A stretch of 37,500 bases of DNA from Symbiodinium natans (taxonomy: Eukaryota > Sar > Dinophyceae > Suessiales > Symbiodiniaceae), in contig CAJNDS010000447.1 in assembly GCA_905221605.1 (NCBI GenBank), forward strand, positions 65,001-102,500, in the 5' to 3' direction. Of the stretch, positions 29,181 through 37,500 are shown piece after piece. How positions within the stretch are numbered: the first letter of the stretch is position 1; every line of letters starts with the position of its first letter. The notes under the pieces were generated by a model. The model was not told the DNA's origin and searched no databases. It was given only the letters and a program-made list of their open reading frames with translations. The translations under genes and the position numbers were made by a program.

Positions 29181-29590
29181 GATGGTTCAGGATGGGTTAG
29201 TATGGTGTTAGGGTCAAGGGATCTAGGGTTCAGGGATTGATTCAGGGTTTTGAAGGGGACTTGACAGTGGAGGGAATTTAAGACTTCAAGGGTTTGGGGA
29301 TTTGGGCTTTAAGACTTTAAAGATCTAGGGACTTGAACAATTTGGGGTGTAGGCTTGGGCTTCAGGGTTCAGGGTTCAAGGTTCAGGGTTTAGGGTTTAG
29401 GGTTTAGGGTTTATGGTTTAGGGTTTTGGGTGTGTCAGGGGAGGGCGCGGGCTCGGGTGTGAAACACCCCGGGCCGCGCGCTCGCGTTGCCCGTCAACCC
29501 ACCCCGGCCACCCAAACTATACTCTATTGGGGTTTGGGGTTTATGGAATTTATTTTCTTGTGCTCTTGCTTTGATGTTTTGAAATTTGCG
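29181..29590. other. Degenerate telomere-derived sequence and a short unique stretch
   Basis: 29181-29430 is strongly diverged TTCAGGG/TTTGGGG-type sequence. 29440-29590 is unique, GC-rich at first then T-rich; a short plus-strand frame exists but has no supporting neighbour. Confidence 0.5.
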
Positions 29591-30720
29591 CTGTTAGGGT
29601 TTAAGCTGGGGTTGGGGGTAGCCTCGGCCCTTTTCGGGCCTTCGGCGTGTCAGGGCCCGTAGAGGCCCTTATTAATTTGAAGGTCAGGGAAACCCTTTGT
29701 GCTTGCTCCTGGATTCCCCTTCTTTAAGGGCCTCAAGCCTTTTGGTGGCTCTTGGGGCCTTTTGGGGGCTTCCTGGGGGCTTTCCTGGCCCTTCCGGGGT
29801 AAAATGAAGGAAAAAACCATCGATGTCAAAACCAAAAAATCGCATTTTTCATTGCGGGTACGGGCATCCTGGGGTCCCCCTTCTTTTAGGGGGCCTTTTG
29901 AAACCTTTTGAAGCCTTTTGGTGGCTCTTGGGGTCTCTCGGGGCCTTGTTCGGACCTTCGGCGTGTCAGGGGCCGTTATTCATTTGAGGGTCAGGGAACC
30001 TATGAGTTTTTTTCGCCAATGAGTATTTCAATCGCTAGGGTTTAGGCTGGGGTTCGGGGTAGCCTCGGCCCTTTTCGGGCCTTCGGCACGCAAGGGCCCG
30101 TAGAGGCCCTTATTTGCTTGAAGGCCTTCGCAGGATTTTGCGGTGTTAGGGTTTAAGCTGGGGTTCGGGGTAGCCTCGGCCCTTTTCGGGCCTTCGGCAC
30201 TTCAGGGCCCGTAAAGGCCCTTGCTGATTTGGGGGCTTCCTGGGGCTTTCCTGGTCTTTTGGGGTGAAATGGAGGGGTGCCCAAAACCATCGATTTCAGT
30301 ACTGAAAAACAACATTTTTCATTGCGGGCAGGGGTGCCTAAAACCATCGTTTTCAATATTCAAAAATCGCATTATTTCATTGTGGGCACGGACAAAACAA
30401 ATCTTGTGGTCCCCCTTCTTTTAGGGGGCCTCTTGAAGCTTTTGGTGGCTCTTGGCGCCTCTTGGGGGCTTCCTGGGCTTTCCTGGCGCTTCTGGTGTAA
30501 AATGGAGGGGTGCGCAAAACCATCGATTCCAGTATAAACAAAATTTTTTATTGATGGCACGGCCCTCTTCGCCCGGGCGCCCTTTGGCGCGGAGGGCCTT
30601 CCTCTAGCCCTGAACCCGGGCCCTTCCAGGCCCTGACCCCGGGGCAACCACTCTTGCAGGGGTTCTTGGCCCTTCACCAACAGCCTTTGGGGGCCCTTGG
30701 CCCGGCAGGCCCTTGGCCCG
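29590..30720. repeat. Dispersed complex repeat (CCTCGGCCCTTTTCGGGCC unit)
   Basis: The block TTAGGGTTTAAGCTGGGGTTCGGGGTAGCCTCGGCCC... occurs near 29594, 30037 and 30146, with a partial copy near 29940. A second block, GGGGTGCCCAAAACCATCGAT...TTTTTCATTGCGGGCA, recurs near 29806, 30265, 30330 and 30510. The two alternate. Short palindromes such as GGCCCTTTTCGGGCC occur in each unit. No coding sequence is supported. Confidence 0.75.
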
Positions 30721-31093
30721 GACCCTTGGCCGGGCTTACATCAAAGAGGGTTCTTGGGGTCGGGAAGCCCTTGGGTTGGGGGCGGCCCTAAAAAACCGTT
30801 CCCAAAATCACGAAATTGAGCAACCAGGTCCAGGAATCCAGCTACCAGGGGAGGGGGTCCCGAGGAAGGGGGGGGTCCCGGCAAACCACCTCCAGACACT
30901 TGGGCGCTGGGGCTGTGAGGCCCTCGGCCGAGCGTTCGGGGTCTGTCACTCGACTCAGGGTTTAGGGCTTAGGGTTTAGGGTTTAGGGTTTGAAGGTTTA
31001 GTGTTCAGGGTCGACCCTGACGGCGTGTTGGATGGTTTTGGGGGAGGGAACCCTCCCCCTCCCCTCCCTTGCTCCCCAAAACGCGGGGGGTGG

Positions 31094-31200
31094 GGCGGGG
31101 TGCCCCGCCCCCCCCCCCCCCCCCCCCCCACACCCCACCCCCCCACACCCCCACCCCCCACCCCCCCCCCACCCCCAACCTCTTCACTTCCCCCCCCCTC
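31094..31200. repeat. Poly-C and CCCCACC low-complexity tract
   Basis: A run of about 21 C bases followed by CCCCACCCC-type sequence. All long frames across it are compositional artefacts (Pro- or Gly-only). Confidence 0.9.
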
Positions 31201-31496
31201 TTTACACCCCCAAGAACCTTAAACAGAGGGGGTTGCCTATGTTGCAACCTTACGCCAACTCCAACAGACCCTGGTTTAGGTGTAAAGTTTAGCGTTTAGG
31301 CTTTAGTAACAACCATTTCCGGCTTTGAGGGTTGAGAGGTTTCGGGCCTCTTGGGTCGGCGGCCTGAGAGAGTTGAGCAAGTTTGCCACTTCAGGATTCC
31401 AAGGGGCGAAGCACGAAACCCCCAAACTCCCAAGCCGGCCCGGAACCCCTTCTCCGAGCCATATGAGGATCTCCGAAGATCTCACGAAATGCCCCT

Positions 31497-31650
31497 TTTT
31501 TTTTGGGGTGAGGGGGGGGAGGGGGGGGTGTGAGGGAGGGGGGGTGAGGGGGGGGGTGACGGGGGGGTGAGGGGGGGGTGGACGGGGGGGGTGAGGGGGG
31601 GGTGACAGGGGGGTGAGGTGAGGGGGGGGGTGAGGGGGGGGGTGGGGGGT
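31497..31650. repeat. GGGGGGTGAGG purine-rich tract
   Basis: Eight T bases followed by about 150 bp of G runs broken by TGA (GGGGGGGTGAGG unit of about 12-20 bp). It is purine-rich on one strand and could form G-quadruplex or triplex DNA. Confidence 0.9.
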
Positions 31651-31779
31651 CCCTTCTTATAATGGAATCCTACTATCTGGGGGTTCAGATTAAGGGGGTC
31701 CCTTCAAGGTTTTTTTTTCTTTTTGGGTGGGGTCGGGCTTTCAGGTTTGGTACATGGCTGGGGGTTTGCTGCCCGACAC

Positions 31780-32255
31780 CCGAACCCTGAACTCTGAACC
31801 CCTCAACCCTTGAACCCTCAAACCCTGATTATAGCTTTAAACCCTCAAACCCTGAAACTCTTCAACCCTTGAACCCTGAAACCCTGAAACCCTGCAACCC
31901 GTAAACCCTTGAACCCTCAAACCCTGAAACCCTTAAACCCTCATACCCTGAAACCCTGAAACCCTTGACCCTGAAACCCTGAAACCCTTGAACCCTCAAC
32001 CCCCCTGAAACCCTTAAACCCCGAAACCCTTAAACCCTGAAGCCTTGAACCCTGACACCCTGCAACCTTCAAAACCCTCGAACCCTCAAACCCTGAAGCC
32101 CTTAAACCCGGAAATCCTTCAATCCTAAGCCCTAAGCCCTAAGCCCTAAGCCCTAAGCCCTAAGCCCTAAACCCTAAACCCTAAACCCTAAACCCTAAAC
32201 CCTAAACCCTAAACCCTAAACCCTAAACCCTAAACCCTAAACCCTAAACCCTAAC
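31780..32255 (-). repeat. Degenerate CCCTGAA/CCCTCAA array passing into pure CCCTAAA
   Basis: 31780-32110 is a long run of CCCTGAA, CCCTCAA, CCCTTGAA and CCCTTAAA variants. 32124-32165 is CCCTAAG, and 32166-32252 is pure CCCTAAA (about 12 units). The gradient from degenerate to pure suggests age increasing to the left. It abuts ACTCCCTCATTCCCGACTAAGAACCAG, one end of the 18862 element family. Confidence 0.9.
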
Positions 32256-32284
32256 TCCCTCATTCCCGACTAAGAACCAGGTTC

Positions 32285-32370
32285 GCAGGGAGTCGCACCT
32301 CGCGAGCCATGGCGCTGCGGCGATCGGCGGCAAGGCCGCTGATCTCCTCCCGGAGTGCCTGGCACTGAGG
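32285..32370 (-). CDS. Candidate coiled-coil exon
   Basis: On the minus strand this segment is open with a strong helical pattern: QCQALREEISGLAADRRSAM then AREV. The short unique segment sits between a CCCTAAA array and degenerate repeats. The style matches the Gln/Glu-rich exons 3-5 of the lectin-like gene, so it may belong to a related paralogue or to the ankyrin gene to the right. Splice borders unassigned. Confidence 0.4.
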
Positions 32371-32402
32371 TTTAGGATTCAGATTTTAGGAACCCTTAAA
32401 CA

Positions 32403-32488
32403 ATCAACCCTACACCCTAAACCCTACACCCTAAACCCTAAACCCTAAACCCTACACCCTAAACCCAAAACCCTAAACCCTAAACCCT
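32403..32488 (-). repeat. CCCTAAA/CCCTACA array
   Basis: About 11 units, several reading CCCTACA. Confidence 0.9.
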
Positions 32489-32608
32489 GGAACTCAACAT
32501 GATGCAAGGCTTATGGGCCCGGATTCAACCCACTGCCTGTCTAAACCTGTACAGCCGCCACCCCAAAGAGCATGGCCCGTTTTAACGGAACTCGTCCCTC
32601 CATAGTGT

Positions 32609-32752
32609 TTAGGGTTTAGGGTTTAGGGTTTAGGGTTTAGGGTTTAGGGTTTGGGGTTTAGGGTTTAGGGTTTAGGGTTTAGGGTTTAGGGTTTAGGGTT
32701 TAGGGTTTAGGGTTTAGGGTTTAGGGTTTAGGGTTTAGGGTTTAGGGTTTAA
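32609..32752 (+). repeat. TTTAGGG array
   Basis: About 20 almost perfect units with one TTTGGGG. Confidence 0.95.
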
Positions 32753-32885
32753 CCCGAGTGATCTGGGGAGGTTGTAGGGCTCGACTGCGATTCTCCCTGA
32801 ACAAACCACACGCCTTGCAGTGGCGATTTTGCCCCTGAATACACCCCACACACAACACTGCAACCCTTATGAAACGAACCTTACA

Positions 32886-33165
32886 GAGGGTTTAGGGTTT
32901 AGGGTTTAGGGTTTAGGGTTTCGGGTTTCGGGCTTCGGGCTTCGGGTTTAGGGCTTAGGCCCTATCTTGTAGGCGCCAAGTCCTAAAACCCGTGCGGGGG
33001 CTGCAGGGCGCTGGGCTTGCCTCGATCTCCGCCTGCTCAACTTCTATTGCGTCCTGTTGTCCTGAGCTGTGGTTTAGGGTTGAGGGTTTAGGGTTTAGGG
33101 TTTAGGGTTTAGGGTTTAGGGTTTAGGGTTTAGAGTTTAGGGTTTAGGGGTTTAGGGTTTAGCAA
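32886..33165. repeat. Two TTTAGGG arrays flanking a candidate exon
   Basis: TTTAGGG then TTTCGGG/CTTCGGG variants at 32886-32955, and TTTAGGG at 33070-33165. Between them (about 33000-33072, minus strand) is an open, helical, Glu/Gln-rich frame (SSGQQDAIEVEQAEIEAS), which may be a coiled-coil exon. Confidence 0.6.
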
Positions 33166-33424
33166 TCATGCTGAGTAATGGTAGAGGACAGGAATCATAG
33201 TGAAGGTTCAGGAAACATAAGGTTCAGGAAACATAAGGTTCAGGCAAAAGTCTCGGCAAGAAGGTTTAGGAGCTTAGGGTTTAGGATTTGGGGATTTAGG
33301 ATGGTTGAGGGTCTGGAGTTTAATTAGTGGTGACCCTCAATGGATAAAACGACTTTTCACCAGAGACACTAGCACGAAATGAAGGTACTCGTCGGCGTGC
33401 TAGTGCACTCTTGCCTAAACAAAG

Positions 33425-33540
33425 AACCCTAAACCCCAAACCCCAAACCCCAAACCCCAAACCCCAAACCCCAAACCCCAAACCCCAAACCCCAAACCCC
33501 AAACCCCAAACCCCAAACCCCAAACCCTAAACCCTAAACC
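33425..33540 (-). repeat. CCCCAAA (TTTGGGG) variant array
   Basis: About 14 perfect tandem CCCCAAA units end in two CCCTAAA. A single-base variant of the telomeric heptamer has been amplified as a homogeneous block. Its antisense translation (a repeated GFGVWGL) is an artefact. Confidence 0.95.
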
Positions 33541-33569
33541 CTTGGCTTGGGTTGATAAGGGATACACAA

Positions 33570-33655
33570 CCAAGGCAAGTATCGCAGCCACCAGTACTCC
33601 TGCATCCGCTGAGTCTTCTCCAGGTCACCTGAGATGCAAGGAGCCGAGTCGGCAA
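33570..33655 (-). CDS. Candidate exon between variant arrays
   Basis: The minus strand is open with good composition: IADSAPCISGDLEKTQRMQE followed by YWWLRYL. It is flanked by a TTTAGGG array on the right and the CCCCAAA array on the left. Possible exon of the same minus-strand gene as the ankyrin exons. Borders unassigned. Confidence 0.4.
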
Positions 33656-33657
33656 TC

Positions 33658-33772
33658 AGGGTTTAGGGTTTAGGGTTTAGGGTTTAGGGTTTAGGGTTTA
33701 GGGTTTAGGATTTAGGGTTTAGGGTTTAGGGTTTAGGGTTTAGGGTTTAGGGTTTAGGGTTTAGGGTTTTAA
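33658..33772 (+). repeat. TTTAGGG array
   Basis: About 16 units, one reading TTTAGGA. Confidence 0.95.
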
Positions 33773-34082
33773 GGGAACCCTGAGCCCTGCACAGATTTAG
33801 GAACCCCTAAACCCCGAAATTCTTAACCCTAACCCTGAAAAAACGTAAACCCTAAGCCCTACGATGCTCTAGGTGTGGGCCCCGTAGGAATAAGGCACAA
33901 TGGAGTCTCAAACCCAGTTTGGGCGAAGTTCTTTTCTCCCCGAACCCTAAACCCTGAAAATCCTTAGGGGTCGGGGCTTTAGGGCTTCAGGGTCCAGAGC
34001 AGTTTTAGGCTCACAGCTTCACTGCTAGATTGCTAAGGTGTGGGGTGTTTAAGTTTCAGAGTTCAGTGTTGAGGGGTCAGGA

Positions 34083-34232
34083 TTTTAAGGTTTACCGGGA
34101 AGGCTCCCTGCACCTTTTCGCGCCGTTCGCGCCAGTGAAACGGCCAAACTTTGCAGCCACGACCGCGTTAAAACAAGTGTCGCCCCCCCAGATCGGTGAA
34201 AGAGCGAACTTCTCCGCTGCCAAGATGCGAGG
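34083..34232 (-). CDS. Candidate exon (minus)
   Basis: Open minus-strand frame with protein-like composition: ILAAEKFALSPIWGGDTCFN followed by AVVAAKFGRFTGANGAK. GC-rich relative to the surrounding repeats, with a TTTAGGG array immediately to the right. The GGDT could be the start of an ankyrin-like repeat, but this is weak. Borders unassigned. Confidence 0.35.
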
Positions 34233-34411
34233 GTTTAGGGCTTTTAGGGTTTAGGGTTTAGGGTTTAGGGTTTAGGGTTTAGGGTTTAGGGTTTAGGGTT
34301 TAGGGTTTAGGGTTTAGGGTTTAGGGTTTAGGGTTTAGGGTTTAGGGTCTAGGGTCTTAGGCTTTAGGGTTTAGGGTTTAGGGTTTAGGGTTTAGGGTTT
34401 AGGGTTTAGGG
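34231..34411 (+). repeat. TTTAGGG array
   Basis: About 24 units with a short TCTAGGGTCTTAGGC interruption near 34346. Confidence 0.95.
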
Positions 34412-34689
34412 CTGACGAAGCCCAGTGCGAACTTCTTGGGCAGAAGGGAACTTGGCCCCAAACCCCCACTTGGAAAAACGGGAAAAAGATCCGATGCTTT
34501 GGGATTCCTGTGGGCAGCATTTCCTAGAATTTGGGGTGTAGGGCCTGTAGTCCTAAACCCCAGGCGTGAGGAACATTACCTGTAGTGATAGCCATGAACC
34601 TCAAGCCCTAAACCCTAAACCCCAAACCCTAAACCCTAAACCCTAAACCCTAAACCCTCAAAACCCAAAACCCCCCACAGCCCAAGCTC

Positions 34690-36930
34690 TCAGGAGCCTT
34701 TCCTCGCATCCTGCAGCGCGCGGACGACCTCCGCGTGCCCAGAGATAGCTGCCTCGAATCAGATGCTGAGCTCAAGCGCTGAATCCCTCTAGGGGCAGGG
34801 GTTCTTATGATCCCTAAACCCTAAACTCTGAAGCCTAAAGCCTAAAACCCTAAGGAGGTCAGGGTTTGGGGTTGAGGGTTGAGGGCTTAGGATTTGTTTG
34901 AGGGCTGCAGAATTTGGGCTTAGGGTTTAGGATTTAGGGCTTTGGGTTTAGGATTTATGGTTTAGGATTTAGGATGTAGGGTTTAGGGCTATGAATTGGG
35001 ATTTAGGATTTGAGGTTTAGGATTTGGGGTTTAGGATTTAGGGTTTGGGGTTTAGGATTCAGGGTCTGTTTTGGGTTTAGGATTTGGGGATAGGGCTGTT
35101 GTTTGTGTTAATGCTTAGGCTTGGGCGTTGGGGTCTAGGGGTCGTGCTCACCCTAAACCCTAAGCCCTAAACCCTAAACCCTAAAGCTGGGTTTTTCCTC
35201 ATGGCTGTTTAAAGCGACTCACCCTTCACCCGTCACCTTTCGCCCTAAACCCTACACCCTAAACCCTAAACCCTAAACCCTAAACCCTAAACCCTAAACC
35301 CTAAACCCTAAACCCTAAACCTCCTGTGACATCTCCAAGATCCTTTCGTCAAATCGCATGACACCGAGGCTCTGTTCGGGAGTCAACTTTTCTCGCAACA
35401 CTCGTCTGTTCAAAAATTCAAGGGCAAGTAATGTACGATACCCCATAAAGCTTGAAAGAGAATATCAACATTTTGCGCGACCCTAAACCCTAAACCCTAA
35501 ACCCTAAACCCTAAACCCTAAACCCTAAACCCTAAATACTCTCTAAGTACTAGGTAGGTCTGCTGGTTTCGGATATCTGCGTCTCACGTCTTTAGCGACC
35601 CCCAAGGTTACACCCTGAAGCACGTAGCTCCTGAACCGTTCATGGATAGGGCTAAGGTTTAGGGTTTAGGGTTTAGGATTTAGGGTTTAGGGTTTAGGGT
35701 TTAGGATTTAGGGTTTAGGGTTTAGGGTTTAGGGTCAGCACAGTTCACGGGTAGGGTCAAAACCTGTTTAGGGTTTGCGCTTTTGGTCTAAGGGCACTTG
35801 AAGGTTCGTGGCTAGATCACACAGGGCTTGCTTCATAATTCTCCCCAAACCCTACACCCTAAAAACGCCCCCGAAACAAAGCTGAGTTTAGGCTTTAAGG
35901 TTTGCACACTTTTGAGCTTCATGGGTGGGGATGTTCCTCCCCTTATACCAACAGTCCTGAATAGGCCTTATAGTACCGCCCTACTCGAATCCCTATTAAG
36001 GAGTATGAGGGGGAACATCCCAATTCATGGGGCTTATCAGGGAACCGGACCTTAATACGAAAGAAAAATCGTAGCGCTTTAGGGTTTAGGGTTAGGGTTT
36101 ACGGGGTTTAGGGGTTTAGGGGGTTTAGGGGGTTTAGGGGGTTTAGGGGGTTTAGGGGGTTTAGGGGGTTTAGGGGGTTTAGGGGGTTTAGGGGGTTTAG
36201 GGGGTTTAGGGGGTTTAGGGGGTTTAGGGGGTTTAGGGGGTTTGGGGGGTTTAGGGGGTTTAGGGGGTTTAGGGGGTTTAGGGGGTTTAGGGGGTTTAGG
36301 GGGTTTAGGGGGTTTAGGGGGTTTATGGGGTTTAGGGGGTTTAGGGTTTAGGGAGAAAGTTGAAACTTCTCACCGTCCACCTGTCAAGGCCCAGTTGCAT
36401 AGGTAACAGGAGTGTCGCCATAACCTTCGCGCGCAGGGTGTAGAGTTTAGGGTTTAGGGTTTAGGGTTAGGGGTTTAGGGTTTAGGGTTTAGGGCTTAGG
36501 GAGATGAATGACTGAACATGTCATGATGCCCTGCTACTAGACCCAAGAGTAACCTAGGAATAACAAAGGGCCCCTTCTTGCTTTCAAGGGCATGTTGCCT
36601 TTTTAAGGGTTTACCTTAAACCGTAAGCCCTAAACCCTAAACCCTAAACCTAAACCCTAAACCCTAGACCCTAAACCCTATACCTACACCCCTGACCCCA
36701 AAACCTTGTGCCGAGGAACGGTCTGATCTCGTTGGGTCGGCTCCATTCTCGGCCAAGAACCTGCGTCAAAGTACGCGGGCAAGTAGGTCCCTTGTACATG
36801 GGCGGTTGTCAAAACCCTAAACCCTAAACCCTAAACCCTAAACCCTAAACCCTAAACCCTAAACCCAGGAGCCTGGAGGTGTCAACGTAGCCCTTGTTCC
36901 CAGAGGCATGAAGCGGGGTGCGCCCGTGGC
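34690..36930 (-). CDS. Ankyrin-repeat protein fragment, at least 4 exons
   Basis: Exons 36930-36873, 36760-36705, 36424-36399 and 34752-34690 join in frame. Exons 1-2 read GRTPLHASGNKGYVDTSR then FLAENGADPTRSDRSSAQ; exons 3-4 read GYGDTPVTY then AAISGHAEVVRALQDAR. That is a G-x-TPLH ... GADP ankyrin repeat plus most of a second repeat, with helices and loops in the right order. Each junction shows the introner signature: GCTC/GTTC, GTTT/GTTA and GCAA/GCAG at the intron ends. Donors are GC, GT and GC; acceptors are AG. The introns contain CCCTAAA and TTTAGGGGG arrays. The last intron is about 1.6 kb and includes another possible exon (35320-35460). The 5' start and the 3' end are not resolved; the frame reaches a TGA at 34690 that may be intronic. 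Ankyrin repeats bind partner proteins; the partner is unknown. Confidence 0.65.
34860..35186 (+). repeat. Degenerate TTTAGGA/TTTGGGG sequence
   Basis: Strongly diverged telomere-type words (TTTAGGA, TTTGGGG, TTGAGGG), then CCCTAAA at 35150-35186. This seems to be an old array. It lies inside the long last intron of the ankyrin gene. Confidence 0.75.
35243..35536 (-). repeat. Two CCCTAAA arrays flanking a candidate exon
   Basis: Pure CCCTAAA at 35243-35322 and 35482-35536. Between them the minus strand is open and convincing as coding sequence (GYRTLLALEFLNRRVLREKL then TPEQSLGVMRFDERILEMSQ; about 35455-35325). Whether this exon belongs to the ankyrin gene or to another transcript is unknown. 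Confidence 0.65.
35654..35735 (+). repeat. TTTAGGG array
   Basis: About 11 units, two reading TTTAGGA. Confidence 0.95.
35918..36038. mobile_element. Inverted-repeat element, GGGATGTTCC ends
   Basis: GGGATGTTCCTCCCCTTATAC near 35927 and GTATGAGGGGGAACATCCC near 36011 form an inverted repeat of about 19 bp. TTCATGGG occurs just outside both ends (35918 and 36023) as a possible duplication. The left end is nearly identical to part of the composite introner at 24695-24992, so the two are one family. Confidence 0.65.
36078..36355 (+). repeat. TTTAGGGGG nonamer array
   Basis: After TTTAGGGTTTAGGG the unit changes to TTTAGGGGG, repeated about 26 times with one TTTGGGGGG and one TTTATGGGG, then returns to TTTAGGG. 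A two-base-longer unit was amplified as a homogeneous block. Confidence 0.95.
36435..36500 (+). repeat. TTTAGGG array
   Basis: About eight units next to the GTTATGGC ankyrin exon; part of the second ankyrin-gene intron boundary region. Confidence 0.85.
36811..36866 (-). repeat. CCCTAAA array forming most of an intron
   Basis: Eight perfect CCCTAAA units occupy most of the 112-bp intron (36761-36872) between the first two ankyrin exons, with GC-AG borders. Confidence 0.9.
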
Positions 36931-36949
36931 CTCTGTGTCGTAGGGCATT

Positions 36950-37290
36950 AGGGTTTAGGGTTTAGAGTTTAGGGTTGGGGTTTAGGGTTTAGCTTTGGGG
37001 TTTAAGGTTAAGGGCTAAGCTTTAGGGCTTAGGGCGTGAGGGTTTGGGGTCTAGGGCACTGGGCTTTAGGGTTTAGGGCTTTGGGGGTGTTAGAGGGCAT
37101 CTGGGCTTGAGAGTTTTAGGGTTAGGGACTTAGGGCGTTAGGGACGTAGGGCTTCTCAGGGTTTAGGGCTTTAGAGCAGAGGGCGTAGGGGTCTTAGGGC
37201 TTGAGGGCTGCCCTGGGGTCACGGGGTTCAGGGTCTTAGGATTAGGGTTTAGGGTTTAGGGTTTAGGGTTTAGGGTTTAGGGTTCACGCT
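36950..37290 (+). repeat. Degenerate then pure TTTAGGG array
   Basis: 36950-37240 is degenerate (CTTAGGG, TTTGGGG, GTTAGGG), and 37245-37285 is pure TTTAGGG. A possible minus-strand exon (SVTCCFCRCGPSLSLSAQFR) lies directly to the right at about 37365-37290. Confidence 0.75.
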
Positions 37291-37365
37291 TTCGAAACTG
37301 GGCGCTCAGGCTCAGGCTTGGCCCACATCGGCAAAAACAACAGGTGACCGAAGGGAGTTGCGATA

Positions 37366-37490
37366 CGAACTTTAACTTACTTCTCCAATAACCAAGGGGA
37401 AAAAAGGTTAAACTTTCTTGTTCCTACAAAATAAGGAAACCGAAAAAATTCAAAGTTCAACTATTGGCTAAGTAAGTTAGTAAGACTGCG
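37366..37490. repeat. Inverted-repeat element at the right edge
   Basis: TTAACTTACTTCTCCAATAA near 37371 and CTATTGGCTAAGTAAGTTAG near 37459 are an imperfect inverted pair enclosing about 70 AT-rich bases. Its size and layout match the introner-like elements in this window. No target duplication was identified. Confidence 0.45.
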
Positions 37491-37500
37491 AATACTACAA

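Noticed and set aside
31001-31299. Proline- and glycine-rich frames on both strands
   Set aside because: Products of the poly-C tract; no neighbours or motifs.
33320-33523. Minus-strand frame with repeated GFGVWGL
   Set aside because: Direct translation of the CCCCAAA array.
1-37500. tRNA, rRNA or other structural RNA genes
   Set aside because: No cloverleaf or rRNA-like conserved segment was recognised by eye; a covariance-model scan would be needed to exclude small ones.

Overview
This window looks like nuclear DNA of a dinoflagellate, probably a relative of Symbiodinium or Polarella. The evidence is multi-exon genes with short introns, all genes read on the minus strand, hundreds of copies of the TTTAGGG telomere-type heptamer, a cytosine methyltransferase and a transposase-like protein of kinds I remember as highly multiplied in dinoflagellates, and GC-AG and GA-AG introns. 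No prokaryotic features were seen. All gene models below were built by hand from reading frames and splice-site phase. None has transcript support.

Left half (1-16,149). From right to left, in the direction of transcription, there is a 7-exon gene (16,091-9,937) for a 1,667-residue hAT-transposase-like protein ending in a PHD-like zinc finger. Next is a 5-exon gene (8,732-6,223) for a proline-rich, then Lys/Ala-rich, then TPARGR-repeat protein. Then comes a 3-exon gene (4,101-1,352) for an apparently intact C5-cytosine DNA methyltransferase. Last are the three final exons of an unidentified gene (741-69). Their introns are essentially all GT-AG. Between the genes lie a striking array of about 24 short palindromes with a 32-bp period (4,580-5,335), an A-rich tract and long CA microsatellites.

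Middle (16,150-18,400). This part is gene-poor: an AT-rich satellite with a higher-order period of about 390-405 bp, then a cluster of direct and inverted copies of a GGGACAGTACAGC-type repeat.

Right half (18,400-37,500). TTTAGGG-type arrays in both orientations are interleaved with short unique segments, many of which are exons. The best-resolved gene is an 18-exon minus-strand gene (26,660-20,308) for a secreted protein of about 1,044 residues with a C-terminal three-repeat lectin-like domain. Its 17 introns are extraordinary. Only three begin with GT; nine begin with GC and five with GA. At nine introns the four bases that start the intron are repeated exactly after the terminal AG, and four more match at three of four positions. 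Several introns have terminal inverted repeats and some contain telomeric repeats. Removing each intron restores one continuous reading frame. These are introners: transposon-derived introns whose target-site duplication supplies the 5' splice site. Further right, an ankyrin-repeat gene (36,930-34,690) is split in the same way.

The two halves therefore differ sharply in splice-site type and repeat content. The left-hand genes look like mobile-element-associated sequence with ordinary introns; the right-hand genes look like native genes peppered by introners and telomere-like DNA.
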